A stretch of DNA of 19,109 bases. It comes from Candidatus Nomurabacteria bacterium CG_4_10_14_0_2_um_filter_30_12. GTDB taxonomy: Bacteria > Patescibacteriota > Minisyncoccia > Phycocordibacterales > UBA9973. Numbering within the stretch: position 1 is the stretch's first letter; every line of letters starts with the position of its first letter. The stretch is from contig PFOY01000010.1 of NCBI GenBank assembly GCA_002792755.1, positions 1 to 19,109 on the forward strand, in the 5' to 3' direction. Below the pieces are notes generated by a model, which was not told the DNA's origin, searched no databases, and saw only the letters and a program-made list of their open reading frames with translations. Positions 7,502 to 14,957 of this stretch are shown here, one piece after another. The position numbers and the translations under genes are program-made.

Positions 7502-7964
7502 ATACGTTTATGATTTTATAATTAACTTCTCCATTAGGAGTTTTGAATGATACATTTTCTCCTTTTTTCTTTCCAAAGAGTGCTTCACCAAATGGAGATT
7601 TATTAGAAATCTTTCCTTGTGTCATATCTGCTTCTTCAGCTCCGACAATTTGAAAAGTTTTCTCTTCATTTTCTCCTTTCTTTGATACAACAACTTTGGA
7701 ACCAATCTCTATTATATCACCTCCACTACCAGATACCACTTCTGAAGACATTAATATCTCCTCTACTTTTCGTATACGTTCTTCGAGCTTACCTTGATCT
7801 TCACGAGCTTGATGATATTCTGCATTTTCAGACAAATCACCTAATGATTTCGCATATGCCAAAGTATCTAGAATTTCTTTTCTTTTTGGTCCTTTCAATT
7901 GTTCTAATTCAATCTTAAGAGCTTTATACTTTTCTTCTGTTATATAATTTTCTGATTGTTTCAT
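7497..7964 (-). CDS. greA: Transcription elongation factor GreA
   Basis: GreA enters the secondary channel of RNA polymerase and stimulates cleavage of backtracked RNA. The 155-residue protein is close to normal length. It has an N-terminal antiparallel coiled coil (about 5-75) with the signature LGDLSENAEYHQAREDQ, whose acidic tip residues (D, E) coordinate the catalytic Mg2+. A C-terminal FKBP-like domain ends SPFGEALFGKKKGENVSF. It lies upstream of lysS on the same strand, 48 nt away, probably as one operon. No Shine-Dalgarno sequence precedes the ATG. Confidence 0.95.
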   Translation of the reverse strand: MKQSENYITEEKYKALKIELEQLKGPKRKEILDTLAYAKSLGDLSENAEYHQAREDQGKLEERIRKVEEILMSSEVVSGSGGDIIEIGSKVVVSKKGENEEKTFQIVGAEEADMTQGKISNKSPFGEALFGKKKGENVSFKTPNGEVNYKIINVS

Positions 7965-8017
7965 TTTATATGAAATTCTATCATTATTTTTTCTGAAAGA
8001 AACACTATAATTAATAA

Positions 8018-8047
8018 ATGAACCCTGCTATCTCTCATAGGGTTCAT
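8018..8047. other. 9-bp perfect inverted repeat between greA and rpsU
   Basis: ATGAACCCT (8018-8026) is the reverse complement of 8039-8047, with a 12-nt loop. It lies in the 265-bp divergent spacer. It could be a leader hairpin of greA or an operator. No T tract follows on either strand, so it is not a standard terminator. Confidence 0.5.
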
Positions 8048-8163
8048 GCTATACATTCTAGTTCTTTTTTAATAAAAAGTCTAGTAAAAAATGTAAATTA
8101 GTGCTTTCTGCAAGATATACTTGCCTATATCTTATCTATATGATAATCTACTTTATGTACTTG

Positions 8164-8230
8164 TCCCGTTAGAAAATTATGGGAAAGTAATTAAATCACA
8201 AAAATATTATTAATTAATTTTCTAATGGGA
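8164..8230 (+). promoter_or_regulatory. 16-bp inverted repeat ending on the rpsU start codon
   Basis: Arm 8164-8179 (TCCCGTTAGAAAATTA) is the reverse complement of arm 8215-8230, with one G-to-T-type wobble. The right arm ends at the A of the rpsU ATG. If transcribed from upstream, the mRNA would fold into a long hairpin holding the start codon at its base. The loop is 35 nt and AT-rich. A matching arrangement precedes ftsA. Confidence 0.7.
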
Positions 8231-8457
8231 TGGCAAAAACAGTAATAGAAGTAAGTAAAAATTCAAATGAGAATAACGCAAGCATATTGCGTCGTTTTTC
8301 TCGTAGAATTCAAGAATCAAATATAATTCAAAAGGTTAAAGGTTCTCGCTATAACAAAAGAAAAGAATCCAAACTCACAGTTAAGAAAGGTACTCTAAAA
8401 AGACTAGGACGAAGAAAAGAGATAGAAAAACTTCGCAAACTTGGAAAAGTAAAATAA
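8230..8457 (+). CDS. rpsU: Small ribosomal subunit protein bS21
   Basis: The 75-residue protein has the bS21 pattern: an N-terminal acidic/beta part (AKTVIEVSKNSNEN), a FSRRIQESNIIQKVKGSRYNKRK core and a long basic C-terminal helix. bS21 binds the 30S platform near the 3' end of 16S rRNA, next to the anti-Shine-Dalgarno. It is followed 29 nt later by ybeY, a 16S rRNA maturation factor, a sensible functional pair. No Shine-Dalgarno sequence is present. Instead GGG directly precedes the ATG as the end of a long inverted repeat. Confidence 0.9.
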   Translation: MAKTVIEVSKNSNENNASILRRFSRRIQESNIIQKVKGSRYNKRKESKLTVKKGTLKRLGRRKEIEKLRKLGKVK

Positions 8458-8459
8458 TC

Positions 8460-8477
8460 TCTCGATTTTACTCGAGA
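8460..8477. other. Small hairpin in the rpsU-ybeY junction
   Basis: TCTCGA (8460-8465) pairs with TCGAGA (8472-8477) around a 6-nt loop, 2 nt after the rpsU stop and about 9 nt before the ybeY start. It could modulate ybeY translation. There is no T tract. Confidence 0.4.
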
Positions 8478-8486
8478 TAAAAAAAT

Positions 8487-8873
8487 ATGGAAGATGAATT
8501 TTCTGTAATAAACAAAACAAAAATCAAGTTACCAGACTTGCCTATTTTTGATATTAAAAATGATATTTTAGGAAAAAAATATTCTTTTTCACTTGCTTAT
8601 ATTACAGAAGAAAAAATGAAAAAAATAAATAAAACTTATAGAGAAAAAAATAATCCAACAAATATTTTATCTTTTCCATTATCAAAAACTTCTGGTGAGA
8701 TATTAATATGTCCTAATGTAGTAAAAAGTGAAACAAAGAAATTTAATAGAAATTTTAGAGAATTATTGGGATTTTTAGTTATCCACGGAATGCTACATTT
8801 GAAAGGCTTTAAGCACGGCACAAAAATGGAAAAACTTGAAAACTTTTATTGTAATAAATTTAATTTAAAATAG
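8487..8873 (+). CDS. ybeY: Endoribonuclease / rRNA maturation factor YbeY
   Basis: YbeY is a zinc-dependent endoribonuclease involved in 16S rRNA 3' end maturation and ribosome quality control. The 128-residue protein contains the metal site HGMLHLKGFKH (His100, His104, His110, matching H-x3-H-x5-H) and the upstream family stretches YREKNNPTNILSFPL and GEILIC. The usual Asp before the last His (GYDH) is Lys here (GFKH), and the protein is shorter than the E. coli enzyme. It is probably cotranscribed with rpsU. Its stop is 2 bp from the end of the convergent endonuclease gene. Confidence 0.88.
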   Translation: MEDEFSVINKTKIKLPDLPIFDIKNDILGKKYSFSLAYITEEKMKKINKTYREKNNPTNILSFPLSKTSGEILICPNVVKSETKKFNRNFRELLGFLVIHGMLHLKGFKHGTKMEKLENFYCNKFNLK

Positions 8874-8875
8874 TT

Positions 8876-9790
8876 TTATTTAAAAATTTCTCTAAATACA
8901 ATTTCTAAATCTTTTTCTATATTATTTAACAATTTTGTATGTGAAATTTTTAAATTTTTCAAAACAATCCCAAATTTCTTAAAACCATCCTCACTCCTTA
9001 ACTCAACCCATTCTACTTTTCGACTATTTAATTGTTTTTTGTTTGTGTCAGAAAGTTTATCAGCAATAAATACTTTACTATCACGAGCTATAAAAGCATC
9101 AGCACTTTCAGGATTACCTATACCCATTAATTTAACTTCACACTTGTGCTGGTTTTTACCTTCAATTAAATAAAAGTCTATTTCTCTTTCAAACTGATCT
9201 TCTTTAATTTGTTTACCTTTTATAGTTAAAGCATAGTTTTTCTCAGAAACTCCATATAACTTACATAATGTTTGCATTAAAGGCTTTTCAACTCGCTTAC
9301 CAGCTGTACTCCAAGAACCACCTCTTATTGCAGCTCTTTTTACAGCAAGAGTATTTATTACTATTAAGCTCTCACTAACATTTAAATCAACACTTACACC
9401 TTTAAACTTAATCGTTAGAGTTAATTCTAAATCATGTTCCGTATCTACAAGATTCTTTATTGATTCATACAAAAGATCATAATGCTCATCAGAAGCATCA
9501 ATAACTATTTCTCTGGTTGAAGAGTTAAACATATTATGAATAGTTTTTTTATTTAAACCAGAATTAATAGCAATATCATTTATTGGTAATTTAGAATCAA
9601 GGAACTCTTTTTTATACCAATCAATAGTAATATCTTGATTTTTAAATTTTGCATCAACAACTTTCTTAAAAAAATACACCACAAATTGTAAAAAGGCTGC
9701 ATCTATTAAAGTTACTATCTCAATTCTATAGTCTTCTCCTTTTAGTAATTTTTTAATAATATTTTTTACTACTTGTTCTGTTATTGTCAT
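8876..9790 (-). CDS. Type II restriction endonuclease, CfrBI-like, PD-(D/E)xK fold
   Basis: The 304-residue protein shows a PD-(D/E)xK-type active site in its C-terminal half: EREID (Asp205), then CEVKLMG (Glu218 and Lys220). The conserved stretch NPESADAFIARDSKVFIADKLSD follows. I recall this block from CfrBI-type endonucleases, but I could not search, so the subfamily and the target sequence are tentative. Residues 60-90 (LPINDIAINSGLNKKTIHNMF) look like a helix-turn-helix. The start overlaps the methyltransferase stop as ATGA (9787-9790), so it is translated after, and probably coupled to, the protective methyltransferase. It is convergent with ybeY, 2 bp apart. Confidence 0.8.
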   Translation of the reverse strand: MTITEQVVKNIIKKLLKGEDYRIEIVTLIDAAFLQFVVYFFKKVVDAKFKNQDITIDWYKKEFLDSKLPINDIAINSGLNKKTIHNMFNSSTREIVIDASDEHYDLLYESIKNLVDTEHDLELTLTIKFKGVSVDLNVSESLIVINTLAVKRAAIRGGSWSTAGKRVEKPLMQTLCKLYGVSEKNYALTIKGKQIKEDQFEREIDFYLIEGKNQHKCEVKLMGIGNPESADAFIARDSKVFIADKLSDTNKKQLNSRKVEWVELRSEDGFKKFGIVLKNLKISHTKLLNNIEKDLEIVFREIFK

Positions 9791-11205
9791 ATTTTTTCTT
9801 TTTTAGTTAATAAAATAAAATTTTTAACATCTACAAAATTAGGTTGATTTTTCTTGGAACTAAATAAACTATTACCTCTAATTAAATCTTCTTTCATTCT
9901 ATTAACATATTTAGGCTCTTTTTCTACTAAAAAGAAATATCTATCTAAATTAACTGCAGCAAGTCCTAAGGTTCCACTTCCTGCAAATGGATCAAATATT
10001 AGATCATCTACAAAGGAATAATACTTAATTACCTTATTACATAATTCAATAGGGAAAACAGCACTATGCACTTTATCAAAAGTAGGGCCAATACGCCAAA
10101 TATTTGTTGTTTCATACTTATCTACAACTTTACTTTTTTTTACCTTATCCCAATTATATTGACTTATATTCCAATCAATTAATTTATCAGTCTTTTTTCT
10201 ATAAACCATTATCATTTCTGAAACTGCATTAGGTTTATATCCTAATGGCTTTCTGTGTTGTAAAAAACCTGCATTTCTATTTTTTACACTTGCCTCTGGT
10301 TTTACCCATACAATATCATCAATAAACTCCCATCCCATTTTTACTAAAATTGGATGAATGTCATATGGAATAGGATATCTTTTACTTGAGTGAGCACGAC
10401 TTATTCTAGGAATAATAATAGGCGAGGTATTTAATACAAAAAACCTACCTTCTTTAGTAACTCGATGAACTTCTTTAAATACTTTTTCTAAAAAATTTAA
10501 ATATTCTTCATAACTTTGATATATAGAATAATCTTTAGCATTATAGTAAGGAGGAGAAGTAAAAGTTAAGTGGACTGATTCATTTGGAACATAATTTAAT
10601 GTTTCCATAACATCTCCAAGAACAACTAGATTTTTTAAAAATTCAGGAAACTCATCATGCTTACCCGTATCACCAGAACTATAATTTACTCCATTAATTT
10701 CTTTATTTATTACTTCTTTTATTAACTCATTTGGATGATTAATTATTTTTTTTAACTCTTGTCTTACAACGCTATTTTTTGAAAAAACAAGTAAACCTCT
10801 AATAGCCTGCATAACAACTTTTGGATCTTTATCTAATAAAAGTTCAATTAAAATTGGAATTGCTTTTTCATTTCTTAATCTTCCAATTGCAGAAACAGAT
10901 TCTCTTCTTACCTCTGTACTCTCATCTTTTTGTGCAAATTTAAAAAAAATTTTAAGTAAGGATATATCACCTATCTTTGCAAGATTTTTAATTGCAAGTA
11001 ATCTTATATTTTCATTTTTATTATCTAATAATTTCAATAATGGTTCTTTGCTGCATCCATTTTCTAATCTACCTAAATTTTCTAAAACATAAACAAGAGA
11101 ACCATCATTTTTAGTTTCAAAAAAAGAAGATAAAATTTTCGTGTCATTTTTTAAGATATCAATCTCATCTTTATTAAATTCTTTTTGTAAAACTGCTCTG
11201 TTCAT
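9787..11205 (-). CDS. HEAT-repeat-fused DNA methyltransferase (N4-cytosine or N6-adenine type)
   Basis: This is the modification enzyme of a type II restriction-modification pair. Numbered from ATG 11205, residues about 36-165 contain several HEAT-like helical repeats (NENIRLLAIKNLAKIGD, STEVRRESVSAIGRLRNEKA, DPKVVMQAIRGLLVFS). The methyltransferase follows, with catalytic motif IV TSPPY (216-220) before SAM motif I FDPFAGSGT (404-412), the beta-class order. TSPPY is typical of N4-cytosine enzymes. I preferred ATG 11205 over ATG 11241 because a promoter at 11212-11241 would start the mRNA on or next to it. The next gene overlaps by 4 nt. The HEAT fusion is unusual and could position DNA or bind a partner. 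Confidence 0.85.
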   Translation of the reverse strand: MNRAVLQKEFNKDEIDILKNDTKILSSFFETKNDGSLVYVLENLGRLENGCSKEPLLKLLDNKNENIRLLAIKNLAKIGDISLLKIFFKFAQKDESTEVRRESVSAIGRLRNEKAIPILIELLLDKDPKVVMQAIRGLLVFSKNSVVRQELKKIINHPNELIKEVINKEINGVNYSSGDTGKHDEFPEFLKNLVVLGDVMETLNYVPNESVHLTFTSPPYYNAKDYSIYQSYEEYLNFLEKVFKEVHRVTKEGRFFVLNTSPIIIPRISRAHSSKRYPIPYDIHPILVKMGWEFIDDIVWVKPEASVKNRNAGFLQHRKPLGYKPNAVSEMIMVYRKKTDKLIDWNISQYNWDKVKKSKVVDKYETTNIWRIGPTFDKVHSAVFPIELCNKVIKYYSFVDDLIFDPFAGSGTLGLAAVNLDRYFFLVEKEPKYVNRMKEDLIRGNSLFSSKKNQPNFVDVKNFILLTKKEKI

Positions 11206-11211
11206 AAATAG

Positions 11212-11241
11212 ATTATAACCTATCAAAGTGCTAAAAATCAA
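11212..11241 (-). promoter_or_regulatory. Promoter of the restriction-modification pair, probably leaderless
   Basis: On the minus strand, -35 TTGATT (11236-11241) and a perfect -10 TATAAT (11212-11217) are 18 nt apart. The expected initiation site, 6-7 nt after the -10, coincides with the A of ATG 11205. The methyltransferase mRNA would therefore have essentially no leader. Confidence 0.6.
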
Positions 11242-11272
11242 ATAAATGGAAAAAGCAGAAGAAAAATATTTA

Positions 11273-11346
11273 TCCCGTACTAAATTTTAAATTTGGTGAT
11301 ATAATAAAAAGTATTAGAATTAGAATTTAAAATTTTAGTACTGGGA
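11273..11346 (+). promoter_or_regulatory. Long imperfect inverted repeat ending on the ftsA start codon, enclosing a -10 box
   Basis: Arm 11273-11293 matches the reverse complement of 11324-11346 over about 21 pairs with two single-base bulges. The left arm starts TCCCGTACTAAATTTT. The right arm ends TACTGGGA, its last A being the A of ATG 11346. The loop holds TATAAT (11300-11305), a likely -10 without a clear -35. The design mirrors the repeat at rpsU. Confidence 0.65.
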
Positions 11347-12509
11347 TGATAAGAAATATTTCAATAGGAATAGACATGGGGTCCACGACAACAAAAGTAG
11401 TTGTGGGAGAATTTATAAAAGGAGAAAGAAATCCTAGAATTATTGGTATTGGAGAAAGTGAAACAAAAGGTATTCGACATGGATATATCGTAAATATACC
11501 ACTCGCTGTAACTTCTCTCAAGAATGCTATATCCATAGCTGAAAAAAATTCAAATATAAAAATAAGACGTGCATTTATTTCAATAGGCGGTGTGACGCTA
11601 CGTGGAGAGATGAGTAGTGGAATAGGAATAGTCTCTAAAGCTAATGGAGAAGTAACAAATCTAGATATAAATAAAGCATTAGAAGATTGTGAAGAAAACT
11701 TAAATTTAAATAATAAAAAAATAATAAAAGTATTCCCTACTTCTTTCAAACTTGACGGAAAAGAAATATTAGGTAGACCAGAAGGTATGATAGGAACCAA
11801 GCTTGAAGTAAAAGCTCTTTTTGTAACTTGTTCTAATTTACACTTTGAAGATCTATTAGAAGTCATAACCCTAGCTGGTATAGATCCTATAGATGTCATC
11901 GCATCTTCCGAAGCAGGAAGTCGCATCGCATTATCTACTAAACAAAAAATAGTAGGTTGTGGATTGGTAAATATTGGCTCTGAAACAGTATCATTTTCTG
12001 TATTTGAAAACGAAACGTTAGTATCACTTTATACATTTTCTATAGGAGGAGCAGATATCACAAATGACATAGCATTAGGAATGAAAATTTCTCTTGAGAA
12101 TGCTGAACGTTTCAAGCTTGGAAACATTGGAGAAGATTTTTCAAAGAAAAAATTAGATGAAATTATTGAAGCACGTCTTTTTGATATTTTTGAATTAATA
12201 GAAAATCATTTAAAAAAAATAAAAAGAAATGAATTATTACCAGCAGGAATTGTATTTATAGGTGGAGGCGCTAATATACAATCTCTAGAAGAAATTTCAA
12301 AATCAGTACTCAAGCTTCCTTCAAAAATAGGTTCAACAGAAATTTTTGGTAATATAAAAACAAAACTTCGAGATCCTTCTTGGTTTACTGCTCTTGGTCT
12401 ACTAATACAAGACAATGAAGATACTTCTTATCCCAAAGGTTCTTTTGAAAACATATTTAAAAATCTCAAAAGCATACTAAAATCAAATATTAAACAACTA
12501 ATGCCATAA
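11346..12509 (+). CDS. ftsA: Cell division protein FtsA
   Basis: FtsA is the actin-like ATPase that tethers FtsZ to the membrane and recruits later division proteins. The 387-residue protein has the phosphate-1 loop GIDMGSTTTKVVVG near the N-terminus and the SHS2 (1C) region (about 80-165). A phosphate-2/adenosine region follows (GLVNIGSETVSFSVF ... SIGGADITNDIA ... GIVFIGGGANI). The C-terminus (FKNLKSILKSNIKQLMP) is an amphipathic basic helix suited to membrane targeting. It is followed by ftsZ, 164 nt away. The start is fixed by conservation of the N-terminal strand. No Shine-Dalgarno sequence is seen, and the start abuts an inverted repeat. Confidence 0.95.
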   Translation: MIRNISIGIDMGSTTTKVVVGEFIKGERNPRIIGIGESETKGIRHGYIVNIPLAVTSLKNAISIAEKNSNIKIRRAFISIGGVTLRGEMSSGIGIVSKANGEVTNLDINKALEDCEENLNLNNKKIIKVFPTSFKLDGKEILGRPEGMIGTKLEVKALFVTCSNLHFEDLLEVITLAGIDPIDVIASSEAGSRIALSTKQKIVGCGLVNIGSETVSFSVFENETLVSLYTFSIGGADITNDIALGMKISLENAERFKLGNIGEDFSKKKLDEIIEARLFDIFELIENHLKKIKRNELLPAGIVFIGGGANIQSLEEISKSVLKLPSKIGSTEIFGNIKTKLRDPSWFTALGLLIQDNEDTSYPKGSFENIFKNLKSILKSNIKQLMP

Positions 12510-12518
12510 ACACAGGCA

Positions 12519-12546
12519 TTAGACACTAGACTCTAGACCACTAGCC
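12519..12546. repeat. Degenerate 7-bp repeats (CTAGACN type) after ftsA
   Basis: TAG trinucleotides recur every 7 bp (TTAGACA at 12519, CTAGACT at 12526, CTAGACC at 12533), then CTAGCCA at 12541 shifted by one base. It lies 10 bp after the ftsA stop. Confidence 0.7.
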
Positions 12547-12635
12547 AAAATATAATTTTCTGCTATTATATGAACATATAACTTTATTAATTAAATTTTG
12601 TTTTTAGTAGTTAGATTCTGAGTATTAGCAAAAAA

Positions 12636-12663
12636 CTAAAGCCTAGAGCCTAAATCCTAAAGC
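12636..12663. repeat. Four degenerate 7-bp repeats (CTAAAGC type) before ftsZ
   Basis: Units begin at 12636, 12643, 12650 and 12657. The first and last are CTAAAGC; the middle two are CTAGAGC and CTAAATC. The array ends 10 bp before the ftsZ start codon and occupies the place where a ribosome binding site would sit. Confidence 0.75.
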
Positions 12664-12673
12664 CTTTATAAAT

Positions 12674-13885
12674 ATGCCTAAATTAAACCCTGAAATAGAA
12701 AGTTTTGCTCGTATTATGGTCATCGGAATAGGAGGATCTGGTAAAAATGCCATAAATCACATGATCAACTCAAAGGTTAAAGGTGTGTCATTTATTTGTA
12801 TGAATACTGATACACAAGACCTACATCACTCATTGGCTGAGAAGAAAATCCATATTGGTAAAAATCTTACAAAAGGTCTCGGCGCTGGAATGAATCCAGA
12901 AATTGGTAAAAAAGCTGCTGAAGAAACAAAATCAGAAATTCAAGATACTATAAAAGGTGCTGATATGATATTCATTGCTTGTGGAATGGGAGGAGGTACT
13001 GGGACAGGTGCTGCTCCTATCATCGCTCGTGCTGCAAAAGAACAAGGAATACTCACAGTTGCTGTAGTCACAAAACCTTTCTTCTTTGAAGGTAATCATA
13101 GAATGAAAATTGCTGAAAAAGGAATTGAAGAATTAGCAAAAGAAGTAGATGCAATCATCATTATTCCAAATGACAAATTAATACAACTATCAGACAAAAC
13201 AACAAACTTTAAAGATGCCTTTGCAAATTGTGATAACGTATTGCGTCAAGCAGTAGAGGGTATCTCAGATTTAATTACTACACCTGGTATCATAAATGTT
13301 GATTTTGCAGATATTAGAGCAATAATGTCAGACGCAGGAAGTGCATTGATGGGCATAGGTTTGGCATCTGGAGATGGACGTGCTCCTAAAGCAGCTCTTC
13401 AAGCTATCAATTCTCCCCTACTAGAAATATCTATAAATGGTGCAAAGGGAGTACTCTTTGCTATCTCTGGCGGAGATGATATAACCATTCATGAAATACA
13501 AGAAGCAGCTAAAATAATAACAGAATCTATCGATAAAGACGCAAAAGTTATTTTTGGTACTATTCATGATGATAAATTAAAAAAAGGTGAATTAAAAGTC
13601 ACTGTTATCGCTACAAGTTTCACTAATGATTTACCTCGCAAGAATCTTTTTACAGGAACAAATGTTTTAAATCAAACAATAGTAAAAGAAGAAAATGCTG
13701 ATAAAGTCGTAAAAGAAATACACAATACTATACAAAATTCAAATAAAAACAATAACACTACTAACAATACTGATTTCTTAAAAAGAATAGATAAGAAACC
13801 TGAAGTTGTAGAAGAAATAATAATAGACGATGATGGAGAAGATTGGAGCGCTATCCCAGCATTCTTACGAAGAAAGAAGAACTAA
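12674..13885 (+). CDS. ftsZ: Cell division GTPase FtsZ
   Basis: FtsZ is the tubulin-like GTPase that polymerises into the Z ring. The 403-residue protein has the nucleotide-binding start VIGIGGSGKNAINHM (16-30) and the tubulin signature GGGTGTG (106-112). The T7 synergy loop region NVDFADIRAIM lies near residue 215. A variable Asn-rich linker (about 330-385, with NKNNNTTNNT) leads to the conserved C-terminal peptide WSAIPAFLRRKK that binds FtsA. The order ftsA-ftsZ is standard. Here the pair is separated from the mraZ-murF half of the cluster by about 6 kb holding other genes. 7-bp-period repeats flank it on both sides. Confidence 0.97.
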   Translation: MPKLNPEIESFARIMVIGIGGSGKNAINHMINSKVKGVSFICMNTDTQDLHHSLAEKKIHIGKNLTKGLGAGMNPEIGKKAAEETKSEIQDTIKGADMIFIACGMGGGTGTGAAPIIARAAKEQGILTVAVVTKPFFFEGNHRMKIAEKGIEELAKEVDAIIIIPNDKLIQLSDKTTNFKDAFANCDNVLRQAVEGISDLITTPGIINVDFADIRAIMSDAGSALMGIGLASGDGRAPKAALQAINSPLLEISINGAKGVLFAISGGDDITIHEIQEAAKIITESIDKDAKVIFGTIHDDKLKKGELKVTVIATSFTNDLPRKNLFTGTNVLNQTIVKEENADKVVKEIHNTIQNSNKNNNTTNNTDFLKRIDKKPEVVEEIIIDDDGEDWSAIPAFLRRKKN

Positions 13886-13888
13886 AGA

Positions 13889-13943
13889 TTAGGTACTAGG
13901 TTCTAGAAGATTAGGTTTATAGTTTCTAGGTGCTAGTGACTAG
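13889..13943. repeat. Degenerate 7-8-bp-period CTAGG repeats after ftsZ
   Basis: TAG occurs at 13890, 13897, 13904, 13912 (as TTAGG), 13920, 13927, 13934 and 13941, a period of 7 with two 8-bp steps. The array starts 4 bp after the ftsZ stop and runs into the 3' end of the reverse transcriptase gene, encoding its last residues (KNLVTST). Confidence 0.75.
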
Positions 13944-14957
13944 GTTTTTAAAAAATATAATTCTCTTATAAATCTTTTCTCTTAATTCTCTAGCACGAGC
14001 ATGTTTTGTGACACCGAAATAAGAAATTAAAGATTGTAATTCTACATTATCTAGTCTTTTTTCAATTCTATGTTTTGTATGCGTTCGTAAGATAATAGAA
14101 TTAGGTAATATCACATACCCAAGAAAGTCAATCCCCTGTCTTACTTTTCTAATATTCGTTTTTTGTGGATGTAAAAATATTTTCATTTCATTTTTTAAAA
14201 AATTTTCGCATTGTTCTAAAATTCTTAAAAGGTATTCTCTGCTTTTGTGGGTTATTGCTACATCATCACAGTAACGAAAATAATTCTCCACTTCAAGCTC
14301 ATGTTTTACAAACTGATCAAATTTATTCATATAAACATTTGCAAAAAGTTGACTAGTCACGTTTCCAAGAGGGATACCTCTATCTTTTGTTTTCTCAAAA
14401 CTAGATATTATGGATTGCAAAAGCAATAAAGTTTTTTCTTCGTGAATTAAAAGAAAAATCTGTTCTAGTAATATATAATAGTCAACCGAATCAAAAAATT
14501 TTTTAATATCAAATTGTAGAACCCATGCGTTTTCTCTCCAATTTTTAGTTACCTTTCTACAAGCTTTAAATAACCTTCTAGTTCCAAGATGTGTTCCTTT
14601 CTTTGTGCGAGAAGAAAAAGAATCAAAAATAAAATCTAAGTCACAAATCGGATATAAAATTCTAAAAATTGCTTGATGCACAATTCTGTCTCGTACATTT
14701 GCCTTGTGAATATTCCTACGTTTTGGGTCACAAACATAAAAAGAAATATAAGGCATCATTTTATAATTTCCAGAAATAAGTTCTCCGTGCAATTGCCAAA
14801 TATTATCTTCGAGGTGCATCTCAAAATTTGCCACATCTTCTTTTTTTCTTTTTCCACGACAAAATTCCTTCCAAGCTAACAATAAATTATGTATACTAAC
14901 AATATTATGAAACAAATCTACCCCCCCCCGCAATTTTTTCCTCCCATTATTTTGCAT
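13926..14957 (-). CDS. DGR reverse transcriptase
   Basis: This RNA-dependent DNA polymerase copies the TR RNA into mutagenised cDNA for DGR retrohoming. The 343-residue protein has FDIKKFFDS (149-157, first catalytic Asp) and LGNVTSQ (197-203), the (I/V/L)GxxxSQ motif that marks DGR enzymes instead of QGxxxSP. The YCDD active-site box follows at 229-232, then a thumb start at GIDFLGYVILP (275-285). The N-terminal DLFHNIVSIHNLLLAWKEF block is conserved in this family and begins right after a G9 tract (residues 10-12). ATG 14957 is used. A TATAAT (14966-14971) lies 8 nt upstream and there is no Shine-Dalgarno. The 5' end overlaps the antisense avd gene. The C-terminus is encoded in 7-bp repeats. 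Confidence 0.95.
   Translation of the reverse strand: MQNNGRKKLRGGVDLFHNIVSIHNLLLAWKEFCRGKRKKEDVANFEMHLEDNIWQLHGELISGNYKMMPYISFYVCDPKRRNIHKANVRDRIVHQAIFRILYPICDLDFIFDSFSSRTKKGTHLGTRRLFKACRKVTKNWRENAWVLQFDIKKFFDSVDYYILLEQIFLLIHEEKTLLLLQSIISSFEKTKDRGIPLGNVTSQLFANVYMNKFDQFVKHELEVENYFRYCDDVAITHKSREYLLRILEQCENFLKNEMKIFLHPQKTNIRKVRQGIDFLGYVILPNSIILRTHTKHRIEKRLDNVELQSLISYFGVTKHARARELREKIYKRIIFFKNLVTST

Noticed and set aside
11327..11926. 199-residue minus-strand frame
   Set aside because: It is the mirror of the well-conserved ftsA coding sequence, with low-complexity Ser/Phe/Ile composition typical of an antisense shadow.
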